From BM714 sp964484935 (GTDB lineage: Bacteria; Bacillota; Clostridia; Peptostreptococcales; BM714), in contig CAZAFW010000003.1 in assembly GCA_964484935.1 (NCBI GenBank), forward strand, positions 1 to 64,000: a stretch of 64,000 nt of DNA. Direction: 5' to 3'. The number at the start of each line of letters is the position of its first letter. The stretch's first letter is position 1. Positions 42,327 to 50,854 of the stretch are shown here, piece by piece. The position numbers and the translations under genes were made by a program. The notes under the pieces were generated by a model. The model had not been told where the DNA came from. It ran no database searches and saw only the letters and a program-made list of their open reading frames with translations.

Positions 42327-42878
42327 TCAGTATAATGACGGAGAAAAACAAGAAATTGCGGTTGTTACTTTATTCAGGGGATTGTAAATCCTGTGGCTCA
42401 CATTCTCCTGTATGTAAATGCTGTCTCCCTCTTCGAGCACATATTTATCCTCTCCAAGATACACATGGAAACATCCTTCCAGAACAAGAATGCATTCGTC
42501 AGCCTTATGGGACAAGTAGTCTTCATTGCTCCAACTTTCCGGATCCATGTGAACATAAATTATTTCCATTTTGGGCCTTATCGTCTTGTCTGAGGCCATC
42601 GGCGTCACAAATTCATATATCATTGTACTGTTGGGCAAAGCCAGCTTCTTGCGTTTGTCTGACTTAACCAAAAAATGGTCAGCATTTTCCTCTGAAAGAA
42701 AACTGTAAATCGGCGTGTCAAGAGCAAGAGCAATTTTTCTAAGTGAAGAAAGCGAAGGTTCAATGATGCTTCGTTCAATCTGCGAAATATAACTTGCCGT
42801 AAAATTGACCTGCTTCGCCAATTCACTCAGTGTCATACCTTTTTCCTGTCTAAGCTTTCTTATTTTTGCACCTATCAT
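42327..42878 (-). CDS. XRE-family regulator with C-terminal cupin domain
   Basis: A 183-residue regulator. The N-terminal Cro/CI-type helix-turn-helix (IRKLRQEKGMTLSELAKQVNFTASYISQIE, shown in part) spans residues 5-60. The cupin sensor domain (~105-180) has HKADECILVLEG and LEEGDSIYIQENVSHRIYNP. GGAGGG precedes the ATG. It lies after the OPT transporter and aminopeptidase genes in the same direction but has its own promoter. Regulation of that peptide module is a reasonable guess. Confidence 0.92.
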   Translation of the reverse strand: MIGAKIRKLRQEKGMTLSELAKQVNFTASYISQIERSIIEPSLSSLRKIALALDTPIYSFLSEENADHFLVKSDKRKKLALPNSTMIYEFVTPMASDKTIRPKMEIIYVHMDPESWSNEDYLSHKADECILVLEGCFHVYLGEDKYVLEEGDSIYIQENVSHRIYNPLNKVTTAISCFSPSLY

Positions 42879-42932
42879 ATATTCCCTCCAATTCTTTTAT
42901 ATTGCCCGACTGCTTTTAAAGCTGAATAAATA

Positions 42933-42990
42933 GTTCACGAACCACATGTATTTTCACTATTATTTTAGCACATAATTATTTTTTTCTCCA
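42933..42990 (-). promoter_or_regulatory. Promoter and possible operator of the XRE-cupin gene
   Basis: TGGAGA (42985-42990), 17 bases, then TAAAAT (42962-42967) preceded by TGC, an extended -10. Downstream, GTTCACGAAC (42933-42942) is a near-perfect palindrome in the leader, a candidate autoregulatory site. Confidence 0.5.
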
Positions 42991-43016
42991 CTATTTCACA
43001 TTTATCATTCAAAAGC

Positions 43017-43982
43017 TTACTTCATATCCTTGTATGAGAGCATCCCGAATATGGATTCGGCTTCTTTAACAGCCCTTTGCACCGCTTTTGCGACTACCTC
43101 GGCCGCCATTATGCCAACAACGCTGACATCAGCTTCAACTTGGCCCGTCGACATAGCGAATATCGAGTCCCCATCCATCTGCGTGTGTGACGGTCTTATG
43201 GTTCTGGCAAATCCATTGTGCGCCATCTGGGCGATTTTTTTGCATTCGGTTTTATCAAACTTGCCGTTTGTCATTACAACTCCTATTGTCGTATTGCCCT
43301 TGAAGGTGTCCTTTTGGAAATTATTCATCCCTATTATCATCTTTTCGGCATCGAGTATGTTTTTCTTCCCTTCATCAAGAACTCCCGCCAAAAACTCCTT
43401 GCTCTCCGGACTGTATATGTTTCCAAAAGCATTGACAGCAACTACCGCACCCACATAAAGTCCTTCAGATTCAAAACAAAATGTTCCAAGTCCGCCTTTC
43501 ATGGCATAATCCATTCCTTTGACCTTGCCTACTGTTGCCCCGGTTCCGGCGCCATGGCTGCCCTCCTGCAAATCGTCCTTTTCCGAGGCAGCCGCAGCCG
43601 CATATCCCGCTTCTCTGCCCGGTCTGGTCTTGAAATCTCCAAAAGTCAGGTCGAAAAGCACTGCCCCTGTCACGATAGGCACCTTTGTGACTCCGACATC
43701 GAATCCTATGTTCCGTTCCTCGAGATACTGCATTATTCCTCCTGCCGAATCGAGTCCGAAAGCGCTCCCTCCCGAAATGAATACGCCATGCACCTTGTCG
43801 ACCAGATTTATCGGCTCAAGCAAATCCGTTTCCCTTGTACCTGGAGCTCCGCCTCTTACATCTACGCCTGTAGGCGCTCCATTCTCCGCAATTATAACAG
43901 TACAGCCCGTAGCCGCCTTTCTGTCTTCCCAGCTGCCGATACGCACGCCCGGCATGTTTTTTATATCGGTTATGGAAATCAT
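43017..43982 (-). CDS. P1 family (DmpA-like) aminopeptidase
   Basis: A 321-residue N-terminal nucleophile peptidase of the L-aminopeptidase/D-esterase (DmpA) family. The family cleaves itself before a Ser/Thr; the matching site is FKGNTTIGVVMTNG near residue 230. FISGGSAFGLDSAGG and GAGTGATVGK are further signatures. It is cytoplasmic, with no signal peptide. AAGGAGGG precedes the ATG. It starts 11 bases after the OPT transporter stop, which suggests that peptides imported by the transporter are trimmed by this enzyme. Confidence 0.92.
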   Translation of the reverse strand: MISITDIKNMPGVRIGSWEDRKAATGCTVIIAENGAPTGVDVRGGAPGTRETDLLEPINLVDKVHGVFISGGSAFGLDSAGGIMQYLEERNIGFDVGVTKVPIVTGAVLFDLTFGDFKTRPGREAGYAAAAASEKDDLQEGSHGAGTGATVGKVKGMDYAMKGGLGTFCFESEGLYVGAVVAVNAFGNIYSPESKEFLAGVLDEGKKNILDAEKMIIGMNNFQKDTFKGNTTIGVVMTNGKFDKTECKKIAQMAHNGFARTIRPSHTQMDGDSIFAMSTGQVEADVSVVGIMAAEVVAKAVQRAVKEAESIFGMLSYKDMK

Positions 43983-43993
43983 ACAATCCCTCC

Positions 43994-45598
43994 TTATCCC
44001 ATGGTCAAGACCTTGACTATGGCAATTAAGACACCGGCAACTCCTTCTCCACCCAAAACCCCCGATGCCAAGACGATTCCGCTATCCTTTCTCTCCTGCT
44101 TCCTTTTTCCGAACAGCAATCCGAGCATTCCGCCGGCAAACACCGTTGTGGAAATGAACATTGGCAAATATATTCCCAGGCCCAAGGTCATACCCGGAAT
44201 ACTAAGCATGTAAAGAGCAAATCCCAGTGCAAATCCCCAAAAGAAAGCGCCTTGGTCCGGCAATCCTCCAACCATGGTCGAAACCGCATATGCCTGGGGC
44301 GCGGGCAATTCGGTGCCGGGACCGAAAGTTCCATATGCCTTAAACATTATAAACAATACGCTTGCGGAAACCAAGGCTCCGACAATTCCTCCCACCGCCT
44401 CCGCCACCATTTGCGCTCTTGGATCCGTGCCCAGTATGTGTCCGGATTTAAAGTCATTCAATACATCGCCTGCCAATCCGCAGGCAACCGCCACAACGGC
44501 GGCTATGAAAAATGCCTCCTTCATCCCAATTGCAACTACGGTTCTTACCGCAAGCAAAACTATTATGCCGAATATCTCCATGGGATTGATTCCGGTTTGG
44601 CCCGTAATAGATGCGGCCATGGCTGTCGTAAGCCATATCCCAGCAATTGCCAAAAGGCTCCCCGCCAGAGGAATACCAGATATAAGCGTAAGAAGGAACA
44701 CAGGAATAACAATCAAAACGAATGTCCATCTACCACTTAGTCCCTCTATTGTCTTTCTTCTGAATATTGGTCCATAGATTTCTTTTGCCTTTGGCAGTAT
44801 TCCTTTGAATAAAATCCCAATTCCCGTTCCTACCATCAAGCCTATGCCCAGGCTGTCTTTGAATGCAGTTGCGGCGGCGACATCTGCAAACCACCCCCAT
44901 GAAACACCTATGGGTATTATTACGAAGTATGATGCAAGAGCTCCTAGAAACCACACTCCCGTAAACAGCGGTCCGATTATGTAACCGATGGCGACCGCCA
45001 TCGGAGAAACCCAAAAACCGAAGAATATGTTTCTCTCATAAAGCCCTTTCGCCAACCACGCTCCCGGAATTTTACCAAACCAGTCCCTGACAAGGGTGAA
45101 AACTGCGGTGGCCGCCATAGACAAAAAAAGAAGCTTAGCCTTCAGGCCGCCTTCGTCCCCTGCAATTACGGTTTCAGAAGCAGCTATTCCCATCGGAAAA
45201 GGCAGTTCTTCCTTCACGATGAAGTGGTACCTTACGAGCGCGGTGAATACCATTCCCAATAAAGCTCCTGAAAGCGCCACCGCCGTGACTTCCCAATACG
45301 AAACCGAAGCGTCCGACTGAATCATCCAAATTCCCGGCACCGTGAATGCAAGACCGCCCGCGACCATGCTTCCCGCCGACATAGCGGTATGGGCAGTGTT
45401 GATTTCATTCAGATTTGTATTGCCCATCATCCTCAGCAATGTCATTGAAAGTACCGCCACAAATATTGTCGGCCATGGCAAAGCCCCCATCCTTAGAGCT
45501 ACATACATGGAGCTTGTCGTTATGACTACAGCTCCTACGACACCGATAAACAGACTCCTCTGCGTCAGCTGTTCCTTTAGATTCCTTGCATAGTGCAT
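43994..45598 (-). CDS. OPT family oligopeptide transporter
   Basis: A 534-residue membrane protein with about fourteen helices. The N-terminal SLFIGVVGAVVITTSSMYVALRMG (part) and the PFPMGIAASETVIAG motif, near residue 150, mark the OPT superfamily. FKSGHILGTDPRAQM is another conserved loop. Substrates in the family are small peptides or metal-peptide chelates. GGAGG lies ahead of the ATG. Transcription passes through a ~100-base leader with a terminator hairpin before reaching this gene. Co-transcribed with the P1 aminopeptidase. Confidence 0.92.
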   Translation of the reverse strand: MHYARNLKEQLTQRSLFIGVVGAVVITTSSMYVALRMGALPWPTIFVAVLSMTLLRMMGNTNLNEINTAHTAMSAGSMVAGGLAFTVPGIWMIQSDASVSYWEVTAVALSGALLGMVFTALVRYHFIVKEELPFPMGIAASETVIAGDEGGLKAKLLFLSMAATAVFTLVRDWFGKIPGAWLAKGLYERNIFFGFWVSPMAVAIGYIIGPLFTGVWFLGALASYFVIIPIGVSWGWFADVAAATAFKDSLGIGLMVGTGIGILFKGILPKAKEIYGPIFRRKTIEGLSGRWTFVLIVIPVFLLTLISGIPLAGSLLAIAGIWLTTAMAASITGQTGINPMEIFGIIVLLAVRTVVAIGMKEAFFIAAVVAVACGLAGDVLNDFKSGHILGTDPRAQMVAEAVGGIVGALVSASVLFIMFKAYGTFGPGTELPAPQAYAVSTMVGGLPDQGAFFWGFALGFALYMLSIPGMTLGLGIYLPMFISTTVFAGGMLGLLFGKRKQERKDSGIVLASGVLGGEGVAGVLIAIVKVLTMG

Positions 45599-45633
45599 GT
45601 AAAGCCTCCGTATATATGTATTTCAGGAAAGCG

Positions 45634-45740
45634 TCAAAAAAGCCCTGTATCAGGGCTCGGAGTAATTGTATTTTATGATTCAAACTCCATTTTACGAGCA
45701 GGTACAGCTCTTTGGGATACCGTCCTGATACCTCATTTTA
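45634..45740 (-). promoter_or_regulatory. Structured leader with terminator/anti-terminator switch upstream of the OPT gene
   Basis: On the minus strand a possible -10 TAAAAT (45735-45740) is followed by about 100 bases of leader. It ends in a terminator (AGCCCTG-ATA-CAGGGCT, then six T, at 45634-45657) about 36 bases before the OPT ATG. GTATCAGG near the 5' end (45731-45724) is perfectly complementary to CCTGATAC (45654-45647), which forms the 5' arm and loop of the terminator stem. The two helices exclude each other. Two further hairpins lie between them (GAGC...GCTC and GGAGT...ACTCC). I do not recognise a known riboswitch class. Confidence 0.65.
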
Positions 45741-45758
45741 CCATAAAATCATTTCAAC

Positions 45759-45786
45759 AAAAACATCCGCCGGTTTAAGGCGGATG
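45759..45786 (-). terminator. Terminator after the amino-acid ABC transporter operon
   Basis: CATCCGCC (45764-45771) pairs with GGCGGATG (45779-45786) around a 7-base loop, followed by five T on the minus strand. Confidence 0.85.
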
Positions 45787-45817
45787 CGATTTTGCAAATT
45801 CTCGATTTATGTTACTG

Positions 45818-46579
45818 CTAAGACAATATTTTATCCAAGAATGTCATTATTCTAGGATGTTCGGGATTCACAAATATCTTGTCAGGCGGACCGGACTCGA
45901 CAATTTCGCCGTCTTCCATAAACAGTATCCTGTCGGAAATTTCCCGTGCAAAATTCATTTCATGGGTGACTATCATCATTGTCATCCGCTCCTCGGCAAG
46001 AGCCTTTATGACTCCAAGAACCTCTCCTATCAATTCTGGATCGAGAGCGGAAGTGGGTTCGTCAAACAGCATTATGTCGGGATCCATCGCCAGGGCTCTG
46101 GCTATGGCGACACGTTGTTTCTGCCCTCCTGAAATTTGAGAGGGATAACTGTTCTCCTTGTCCGTGAGACCAACCTTTTTCAATATGCCTTTCGCTTTTT
46201 CTTGCGCTTCCTTTTGGCTTCTGTTCTTTACAATTGTTTGCGCTATTATGACATTTTCAAGAACTGTCATATGCGGAAACAGATTAAATCCCTGAAAAAC
46301 CATCCCCATTTTAGCCAAACCTTCCCGGACTATGGTTTTGTCAATCAGTTCATCATCTTCCCTGTCTTTCCTGCATGCGATTCTGAGACCTTCAATTTCA
46401 ACAATCCCCTCATCGATTGACTCCAATTGTATTACAGACCTTAAAAGCGTGCTCTTCCCCGCTCCGGAAGGACCTATTATAGAAATTATCTCTCCCTTGT
46501 CCACTTGCAGATTTATCTTGTTCAATACCTTCAAAGGTCCGAAATTCTTTGAAACATTTTTTATTTCAATCATTTTCAT
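45818..46579 (-). CDS. Polar amino-acid ABC transporter, ATP-binding protein (GlnQ type)
   Basis: A 253-residue ATPase. Walker A is GPSGAGKST, the Q-loop VFQGFNLFPHMTV is the GlnQ/HisP type, the signature is ISGGQKQRVAIARAL and Walker B IMLFDEPTSALDP. The H-loop is VTHEMNFAREI. A ~20-residue insertion before the Q-loop (ACRKDREDDELIDKTIVREG) is slightly longer than usual. It is the third gene of the operon with the permease and lipoprotein genes. The substrate is a polar amino acid, not further resolved. Confidence 0.94.
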   Translation of the reverse strand: MKMIEIKNVSKNFGPLKVLNKINLQVDKGEIISIIGPSGAGKSTLLRSVIQLESIDEGIVEIEGLRIACRKDREDDELIDKTIVREGLAKMGMVFQGFNLFPHMTVLENVIIAQTIVKNRSQKEAQEKAKGILKKVGLTDKENSYPSQISGGQKQRVAIARALAMDPDIMLFDEPTSALDPELIGEVLGVIKALAEERMTMMIVTHEMNFAREISDRILFMEDGEIVESGPPDKIFVNPEHPRIMTFLDKILS

Positions 46580-46587
46580 GAATCCAC

Positions 46588-47232
46588 CTACTCATAGTAC
46601 GAATATTTTTCTTCCATGCGGTTGAATGTCAAAACAATCACCGAGGTCAAGACAAGGTAAATCGCAGCCGCTATAAAAAATGGGGTTATTATGAATTCCC
46701 TGGTTACGATTTCCTTTGCGTTCCTCAATATCTCAGCCAAGGCTATTACCGCTACCAGAGCGGTGTCCTTGACAAGAGTGATGGCTTCATTACCAAGTGG
46801 CGGAAGTATCCTCTTGACAGTCTGCGGTATTATTATTTTACGCATTGTCTGGCTGTAATTCATGCCCAGAACCTTTGCCGCCTCATACTGTCCCTTGTCT
46901 ATAGACTGTATTCCAGCTCTGAAAATCTCTGTGAGATAAGCCCCATAGTTCAGTATGAAAGTCAATGCGGCAGGAGCAAACGGTCCGCTCCATCTGATTC
47001 CCAGTACGGGCAAACCATAGTAAGTGAAAAACAATTGGAGCAGAAGAGGCGTTCCCCGAAAGACCCATGTGTACAAACTTACCGCCTTGCTTAAAACTTT
47101 GTTTTTTGATATTTTCCCCAAGGCGCACATGAGTCCGAGAGGCATTGAAAAAACTGCGGTAATGGCGTAAAGCCCCAATGTAACACCGCTGCCTTTCAAT
47201 ATATACAAGGTGATGCTAAAAAGCTTCTCCAA
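46588..47232 (-). CDS. Polar amino-acid ABC transporter, permease
   Basis: A 214-residue membrane subunit with five helices. The EAA loop (EAAKVLGMNYSQTMRKIIIPQ) contacts the ATPase, and the TLYILKGSGVTLGLYAI start is typical of HisM/GlnP-type permeases. The start codon is TTG at 47232 with GGAG close upstream. It lies 12 bases behind the binding-protein gene. Confidence 0.93.
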   Translation of the reverse strand: MEKLFSITLYILKGSGVTLGLYAITAVFSMPLGLMCALGKISKNKVLSKAVSLYTWVFRGTPLLLQLFFTYYGLPVLGIRWSGPFAPAALTFILNYGAYLTEIFRAGIQSIDKGQYEAAKVLGMNYSQTMRKIIIPQTVKRILPPLGNEAITLVKDTALVAVIALAEILRNAKEIVTREFIITPFFIAAAIYLVLTSVIVLTFNRMEEKYSYYE

Positions 47233-47244
47233 ATTCTCCAGCTC

Positions 47245-48060
47245 CTATTTCAATACTATTGCTTCTCCGAACCATTCCTCGGAAATTGCGTCAGCTGTTC
47301 CATCGGCTTTCATTTCATCCATAATTCTATCAAGTTCTTCGCCGAATTCAGTGTCTTCCTTGCGATAACCCACTCCGTATTCCTCGTCGGTGAAATAGTC
47401 TTCCAAAACCTTATATGTGTCGGGCTTCTTGGCAATATAGTATCTTCCTACAATTTCATCCACTACTACTGCGTCGGTTCCCTCATTTGCCAAGTCAAGC
47501 AAGGCCTCGACATTGTTTGAATATTTTCTTACATCATCAACCTTGTCGGCCACTTCAGGCTCATTGTTCAAGGCTATGTCGGAGCTGCTTCCCAATTGTA
47601 CGCCGACAACCTTGCCTTCAAGGTCCGCTTTTGTCGCTATGTCGGAGTCAACTCTTACAATAATTATTTGCCTGTTGTTGAGATAAGGTTTAGTAAAGCC
47701 CATTGTTTCCTTGCGTTCATCAGTAATTGTCAATCCATTCCATATGACATCTATGTCTCCGTTTTTCAAGCTTAGTGCAATCCCATCCCAGTCGACTGGT
47801 TTTACAACAAGCTCAACACCCATTCTTTCTGCTACTACTTTTGCCAAATCGATGTCAAAACCAACTATGTCGCCATTGTCGTCCCTGAATCCCATTGGCG
47901 GAAAACTGTCATCAAGTCCAAGAACAAATTCGCCTTTTTCGATGATTGCTTCTAAGGAATTGGGTTCATCGGCAACCTCTGGCTCCTCCTGCTGTGTACA
48001 TCCTGCAAATACAACCATGACCATGGCCAAAACCATCAACAATACTAGAATTTTTTTCAA
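47245..48060 (-). CDS. Polar amino-acid ABC transporter, substrate-binding lipoprotein
   Basis: A 271-residue extracellular solute-binding protein (family 3). A lipoprotein signal with lipobox VFAGC places the anchoring cysteine at residue 21. The mature domain begins with FVLGLDDSFPPMGFRDDNGDIVGFDIDL (part), typical for glutamine/histidine/cystine binders. GVQLGSSSD and the ARG-equivalent WNGLTITDERKE loops follow. The start is TTG with AAGGGGAG upstream. It is the first gene of the operon, behind a good promoter. Confidence 0.94.
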   Translation of the reverse strand: MKKILVLLMVLAMVMVVFAGCTQQEEPEVADEPNSLEAIIEKGEFVLGLDDSFPPMGFRDDNGDIVGFDIDLAKVVAERMGVELVVKPVDWDGIALSLKNGDIDVIWNGLTITDERKETMGFTKPYLNNRQIIIVRVDSDIATKADLEGKVVGVQLGSSSDIALNNEPEVADKVDDVRKYSNNVEALLDLANEGTDAVVVDEIVGRYYIAKKPDTYKVLEDYFTDEEYGVGYRKEDTEFGEELDRIMDEMKADGTADAISEEWFGEAIVLK

Positions 48061-48108
48061 TTCAATCTCCCCTTCACTTTTTATTATTTCAATTTACAAC
48101 ACAGATGT

Positions 48109-48137
48109 ATTATACTTTAGCAAGCTAAATTTGTAAA
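48109..48137 (-). promoter_or_regulatory. Promoter of the amino-acid ABC operon with palindrome in the spacer
   Basis: TTTACA (48132-48137), 17 bases, TATAAT (48109-48114). The inverted repeat TTTAGCAAGCTAAA (48116-48129) fills the spacer, ideal for a repressor. Confidence 0.7.
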
Positions 48138-48153
48138 GCATTAATGTGAAAAT

Positions 48154-48181
48154 GAAAAAAAGAAAGACCTTTCGGCCTTTC
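48154..48181 (-). terminator. Terminator after the small membrane protein gene
   Basis: GAAAGGCC pairs with GGTCTTTC (48174-48181 with 48162-48169) around a GAAA tetraloop, followed by TTTTTTT on the minus strand. Confidence 0.85.
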
Positions 48182-48469
48182 TCAGTCTTTTGCTGTCATC
48201 TTGCTTATTGCAACATAGTTAATCATGCCTATTGCAAGAAATGCTATGACCATATATATTACGCCGATTATTTTCTGACTCCATCCGGATGCGTACAAAA
48301 CCCATCCTATGGCTGAAAGAAGCATTATCCGTCCATGAATGCCCATTGTCTTTGTCAATATCTTGGAAAACTCAAGCTTTTTCCCCGCCTTGCTTTTCCC
48401 GTATCCCAAGCTGATGATGAGCGAGAACAGCATCGGAACAAGCAGTATGGCAAAATCCTTACCCGTCAT
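48182..48469 (-). CDS. Small uncharacterised membrane protein
   Basis: A 95-residue protein with three predicted membrane helices (residues ~7-22, ~45-62 and ~66-86) separated by a basic loop (GKSKAGKKLEFSK). I do not recognise a family. The ATG is preceded by GGGAAG. It lies 15 bases after the cupin gene and before a clear terminator, so the two form a small operon. Confidence 0.7.
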   Translation of the reverse strand: MTGKDFAILLVPMLFSLIISLGYGKSKAGKKLEFSKILTKTMGIHGRIMLLSAIGWVLYASGWSQKIIGVIYMVIAFLAIGMINYVAISKMTAKD

Positions 48470-48484
48470 AAGTCACTTCCCTTT

Positions 48485-48832
48485 CTATTTATGCCCCTCT
48501 TTTGGAACAATGCATATGAATTTCAATCTGCCTTCTCCCATGTTTCTAAACTGGTGGACAATGCCCGGAGGCACATAAGCATATCCGCCCGCTTTTATTT
48601 GGTGCACCGCATCTCCAACCTGAAGTTCTCCCCGCCCTTCAATTATATAGTTTATATGGGGCCAGTCATGCGTATGTTTTGGGGAAAACCCGCCCGCACC
48701 CAATTCAAATTCTCTCATTACATAATCCGCCCAACCTTGATCGGGGCCAATTAAAACTTTCATGAAAGCCTCTTTCGCCTCGGGATTCGTGACTTTATTT
48801 TCTTTCAAGGAATCCATATTGGAAACAATCAT
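48485..48832 (-). CDS. Cupin domain protein
   Basis: A 115-residue single-domain cupin. The metal-binding motif 1 is seen as SPKHTHDWPHINYIIEGRGE (His, His, Glu-type ligands). Motif 2 is PPGIVHQFRN. The reaction or ligand cannot be inferred. The ATG at 48832 has AGAGGTGAT ahead; a GTG nine bases upstream is in frame. Its promoter TTTACT-18-TATAAT lies at 48859-48888. Confidence 0.88.
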   Translation of the reverse strand: MIVSNMDSLKENKVTNPEAKEAFMKVLIGPDQGWADYVMREFELGAGGFSPKHTHDWPHINYIIEGRGELQVGDAVHQIKAGGYAYVPPGIVHQFRNMGEGRLKFICIVPKEGHK

Positions 48833-48858
48833 GCATATCACCTCTCTGTTTTTTCTTT

Positions 48859-48888
48859 ATTATACACCATTTCAAACCATTGAGTAAA
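48859..48888 (-). promoter_or_regulatory. Promoter of the cupin gene
   Basis: TTTACT (48883-48888), 18 bases, TATAAT (48859-48864), reading toward the cupin gene. Confidence 0.55.
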
Positions 48889-48937
48889 ATCTCTGCCCAC
48901 AAAAACAGACAGATCCACATGCGCAAAATCATTTGAC

Positions 48938-49825
48938 TCAAACGGAATGCCCACCGAAAATATTTCTTAATGCGGCAAGAACCTTTCCTGCATATGTTTC
49001 ATTCTTGATCGACCTGTACCTTTCAAAGACCGAAAGTGAAATCACCGGCGCCGAAACTTCTCTCTCCAATGCCTCCTCCACGGTCCAACGGCCCTCGCCT
49101 GAAAAATCAACCGCTCCTCTGATTCCCGTGAGATCTCCGTGCACTTCAAACGCCTTTTTCATTGACTCCATAAGGAAGCCCCCTATTACAGAACCGTTGT
49201 TCCAAATTTCGGTCAATGATTCCATGTTTATGTAGTAATCGCTCTCGCCGATTATTTCGAAGCCCTCTCCAATGGCTTGCATCATTCCATACTCTATTCC
49301 GTTATGAATCATCTTGACATAATGTCCGCTCCCGTAAGTTCCTATGTAGCCGTATCCGTTGGGTCTGCATAATGCGTCCAGTACAGGCTGTATGCGGGCG
49401 TAGGCTTTTTCGGTTCCACCAACCGTCATGCAGGCTCCCCGCCTGGCTCCAAAAACGCCTCCGCTTGTTCCCACATCCACAAATTCTATACCCTTGCCGC
49501 AAAGGGACTTTGCTCGTCTTATGCTGTCTTTATAATGTGAATTCCCGCCGTCGACTATCACGTCACCGGCATCTAGATGTTTTTCAAGCTCAGCAATAAT
49601 ATCGTCAACAGCTGTTCCATGTGTAACCATTATCCATATTATTCTGGGCTTTTCCAATTTTTTAACCAGTTTTTCAATTTCTGAAGCCATTCCTGCGCCG
49701 AAAGAAACCATCTCCCTCGCCTTTTCTTGGTTCCTGTTGTATACAGTAACGTCGAATCCATAATCCAAAAGATTCAAGCACAGATTCCATCCCATTTTCC
49801 CGAGTCCTATCCATCCAATTTCCAT
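48938..49825 (-). CDS. gnd: 6-phosphogluconate dehydrogenase, decarboxylating, short (YqeC/GntZ-like) form
   Basis: Oxidatively decarboxylates 6-phosphogluconate to ribulose-5-phosphate. The 295-residue protein belongs to the short class, which often uses NAD. Motifs are GLGKMGWNLCLNL (Rossmann fold), VDGGNSHYKDS, DVGTSGGVFGARRGACMTVGG (first 20 diagnostic) and HYVKMIHNGIEYGMMQAIGEG with the catalytic lysine. GGAGG precedes the ATG. It is divergent from the LysR regulator gene. Confidence 0.93.
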   Translation of the reverse strand: MEIGWIGLGKMGWNLCLNLLDYGFDVTVYNRNQEKAREMVSFGAGMASEIEKLVKKLEKPRIIWIMVTHGTAVDDIIAELEKHLDAGDVIVDGGNSHYKDSIRRAKSLCGKGIEFVDVGTSGGVFGARRGACMTVGGTEKAYARIQPVLDALCRPNGYGYIGTYGSGHYVKMIHNGIEYGMMQAIGEGFEIIGESDYYINMESLTEIWNNGSVIGGFLMESMKKAFEVHGDLTGIRGAVDFSGEGRWTVEEALEREVSAPVISLSVFERYRSIKNETYAGKVLAALRNIFGGHSV

Positions 49826-49883
49826 ATATAGCCACCTCCTATGTTTTTTTTACCCTTTGATTTTATAAATACGCTCAAAAACC

Positions 49884-49897
49884 TTAAATTGGTTCAA
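49884..49897. promoter_or_regulatory. Possible LysR-type binding site in the gnd-lysR gap
   Basis: TTAAATTGGTTCAA is an imperfect inverted repeat in the 117-base divergent gap, where a LysR regulator would be expected to bind. The assignment is weak. Confidence 0.3.
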
Positions 49898-49942
49898 ACA
49901 GAGTGATATACTTACGTTAACGCATTTTAAAGGAGGGCTCCA

Positions 49943-50854
49943 ATGGATTTCAAGCAACTGGAAGCTTTTGTCGCCATTGCAAAACATAAAAGTTTTTCAA
50001 AGGCTGCAGAATCGCTTTACATAACACAACCCACAATCAGCACCCACATTAAAAACCTGGAATATGAACTGAATGCGACCCTTATAAACAGGTCTTCAAA
50101 GAAAATTCATCTTACAGAAGCAGGCGCCATTCTTCACAAATACGCCGTGGATATCTTAAACAAACGCGATTATGCAATTTATTCCCTGAACAATTACAAA
50201 GGAAAAATAGAGGGACTTTTGGAAATTTCGGCAAGTTCTGTCCCAGAAGAACATTTGCTGCCCAAAATGCTTATGTCTTTCAGTGAGAATTTCCCGGATG
50301 TACGTTACAGGATTTCGAAATACGATTCTGGCATGATTTTGAAAAAAATCATTCAGGGGGAAATTAATTTCGGGATAGTCGGTTCAAAAGCTGATTCCGG
50401 AAAACTGGAATACATAAGAATAATGAGCGATGAAATAATCTTGGCGGCTCCCCCGAAAGAAATGTACTCTTCACTTGGAGAAATTTATCCCGGGGATTTG
50501 AAAGCCTTCAAGTTCATATTGCGTGAAAAAGGCTCCGGCACAAGAAAAGCCCTTGAAGATGCCCTGTCGGGACACGGAATGTCTCTGTCCGACCTTTCTG
50601 TAAGCGCTTTAATCGAAAACAACAGAACAATTGTCGAATGCATTAAAAAGGACATGGGCCTAACTTTCCTGTCAAAAAACGTAGTGGCAAAAGACATTGA
50701 AAACGGCTCGGTCATAAGCATTCCGGTAAGCGGAATGGATATAAAGAGAGACTTCTATTTTGTCTACAACCGGTCAATGGCCCTTTCGCCTCTAGCGGAA
50801 GCTTTCAAAAACTTCGTATTGGACAAAGTGGATAAAAACGATCTGCTAATGTAA
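49943..50854 (+). CDS. LysR family transcriptional regulator
   Basis: A 303-residue regulator with an N-terminal winged helix (MDFKQLEAFVAIAKHKSFSKAAESLYITQPTISTHI, shown beyond 20 only as overlapping positions 1-36) and a periplasmic-binding-like effector domain (~90-300). GGAGGG precedes the ATG. The domain resembles LysR proteins found with selenium or cysteine metabolism in clostridia (family impression, not searched). Neighbours are gnd (divergent) and a convergent TVP38 gene, so the target is uncertain. Confidence 0.92.
   Translation: MDFKQLEAFVAIAKHKSFSKAAESLYITQPTISTHIKNLEYELNATLINRSSKKIHLTEAGAILHKYAVDILNKRDYAIYSLNNYKGKIEGLLEISASSVPEEHLLPKMLMSFSENFPDVRYRISKYDSGMILKKIIQGEINFGIVGSKADSGKLEYIRIMSDEIILAAPPKEMYSSLGEIYPGDLKAFKFILREKGSGTRKALEDALSGHGMSLSDLSVSALIENNRTIVECIKKDMGLTFLSKNVVAKDIENGSVISIPVSGMDIKRDFYFVYNRSMALSPLAEAFKNFVLDKVDKNDLLM

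Noticed and set aside
43218..44213. Plus-strand frame of 331 codons
   Set aside because: Antisense to the P1 peptidase and OPT genes, with no ribosome site and no recognisable domain.
45634..45740. T-box interpretation of the OPT leader
   Set aside because: No T-box core sequence or specifier-loop architecture is visible and the leader is too short.
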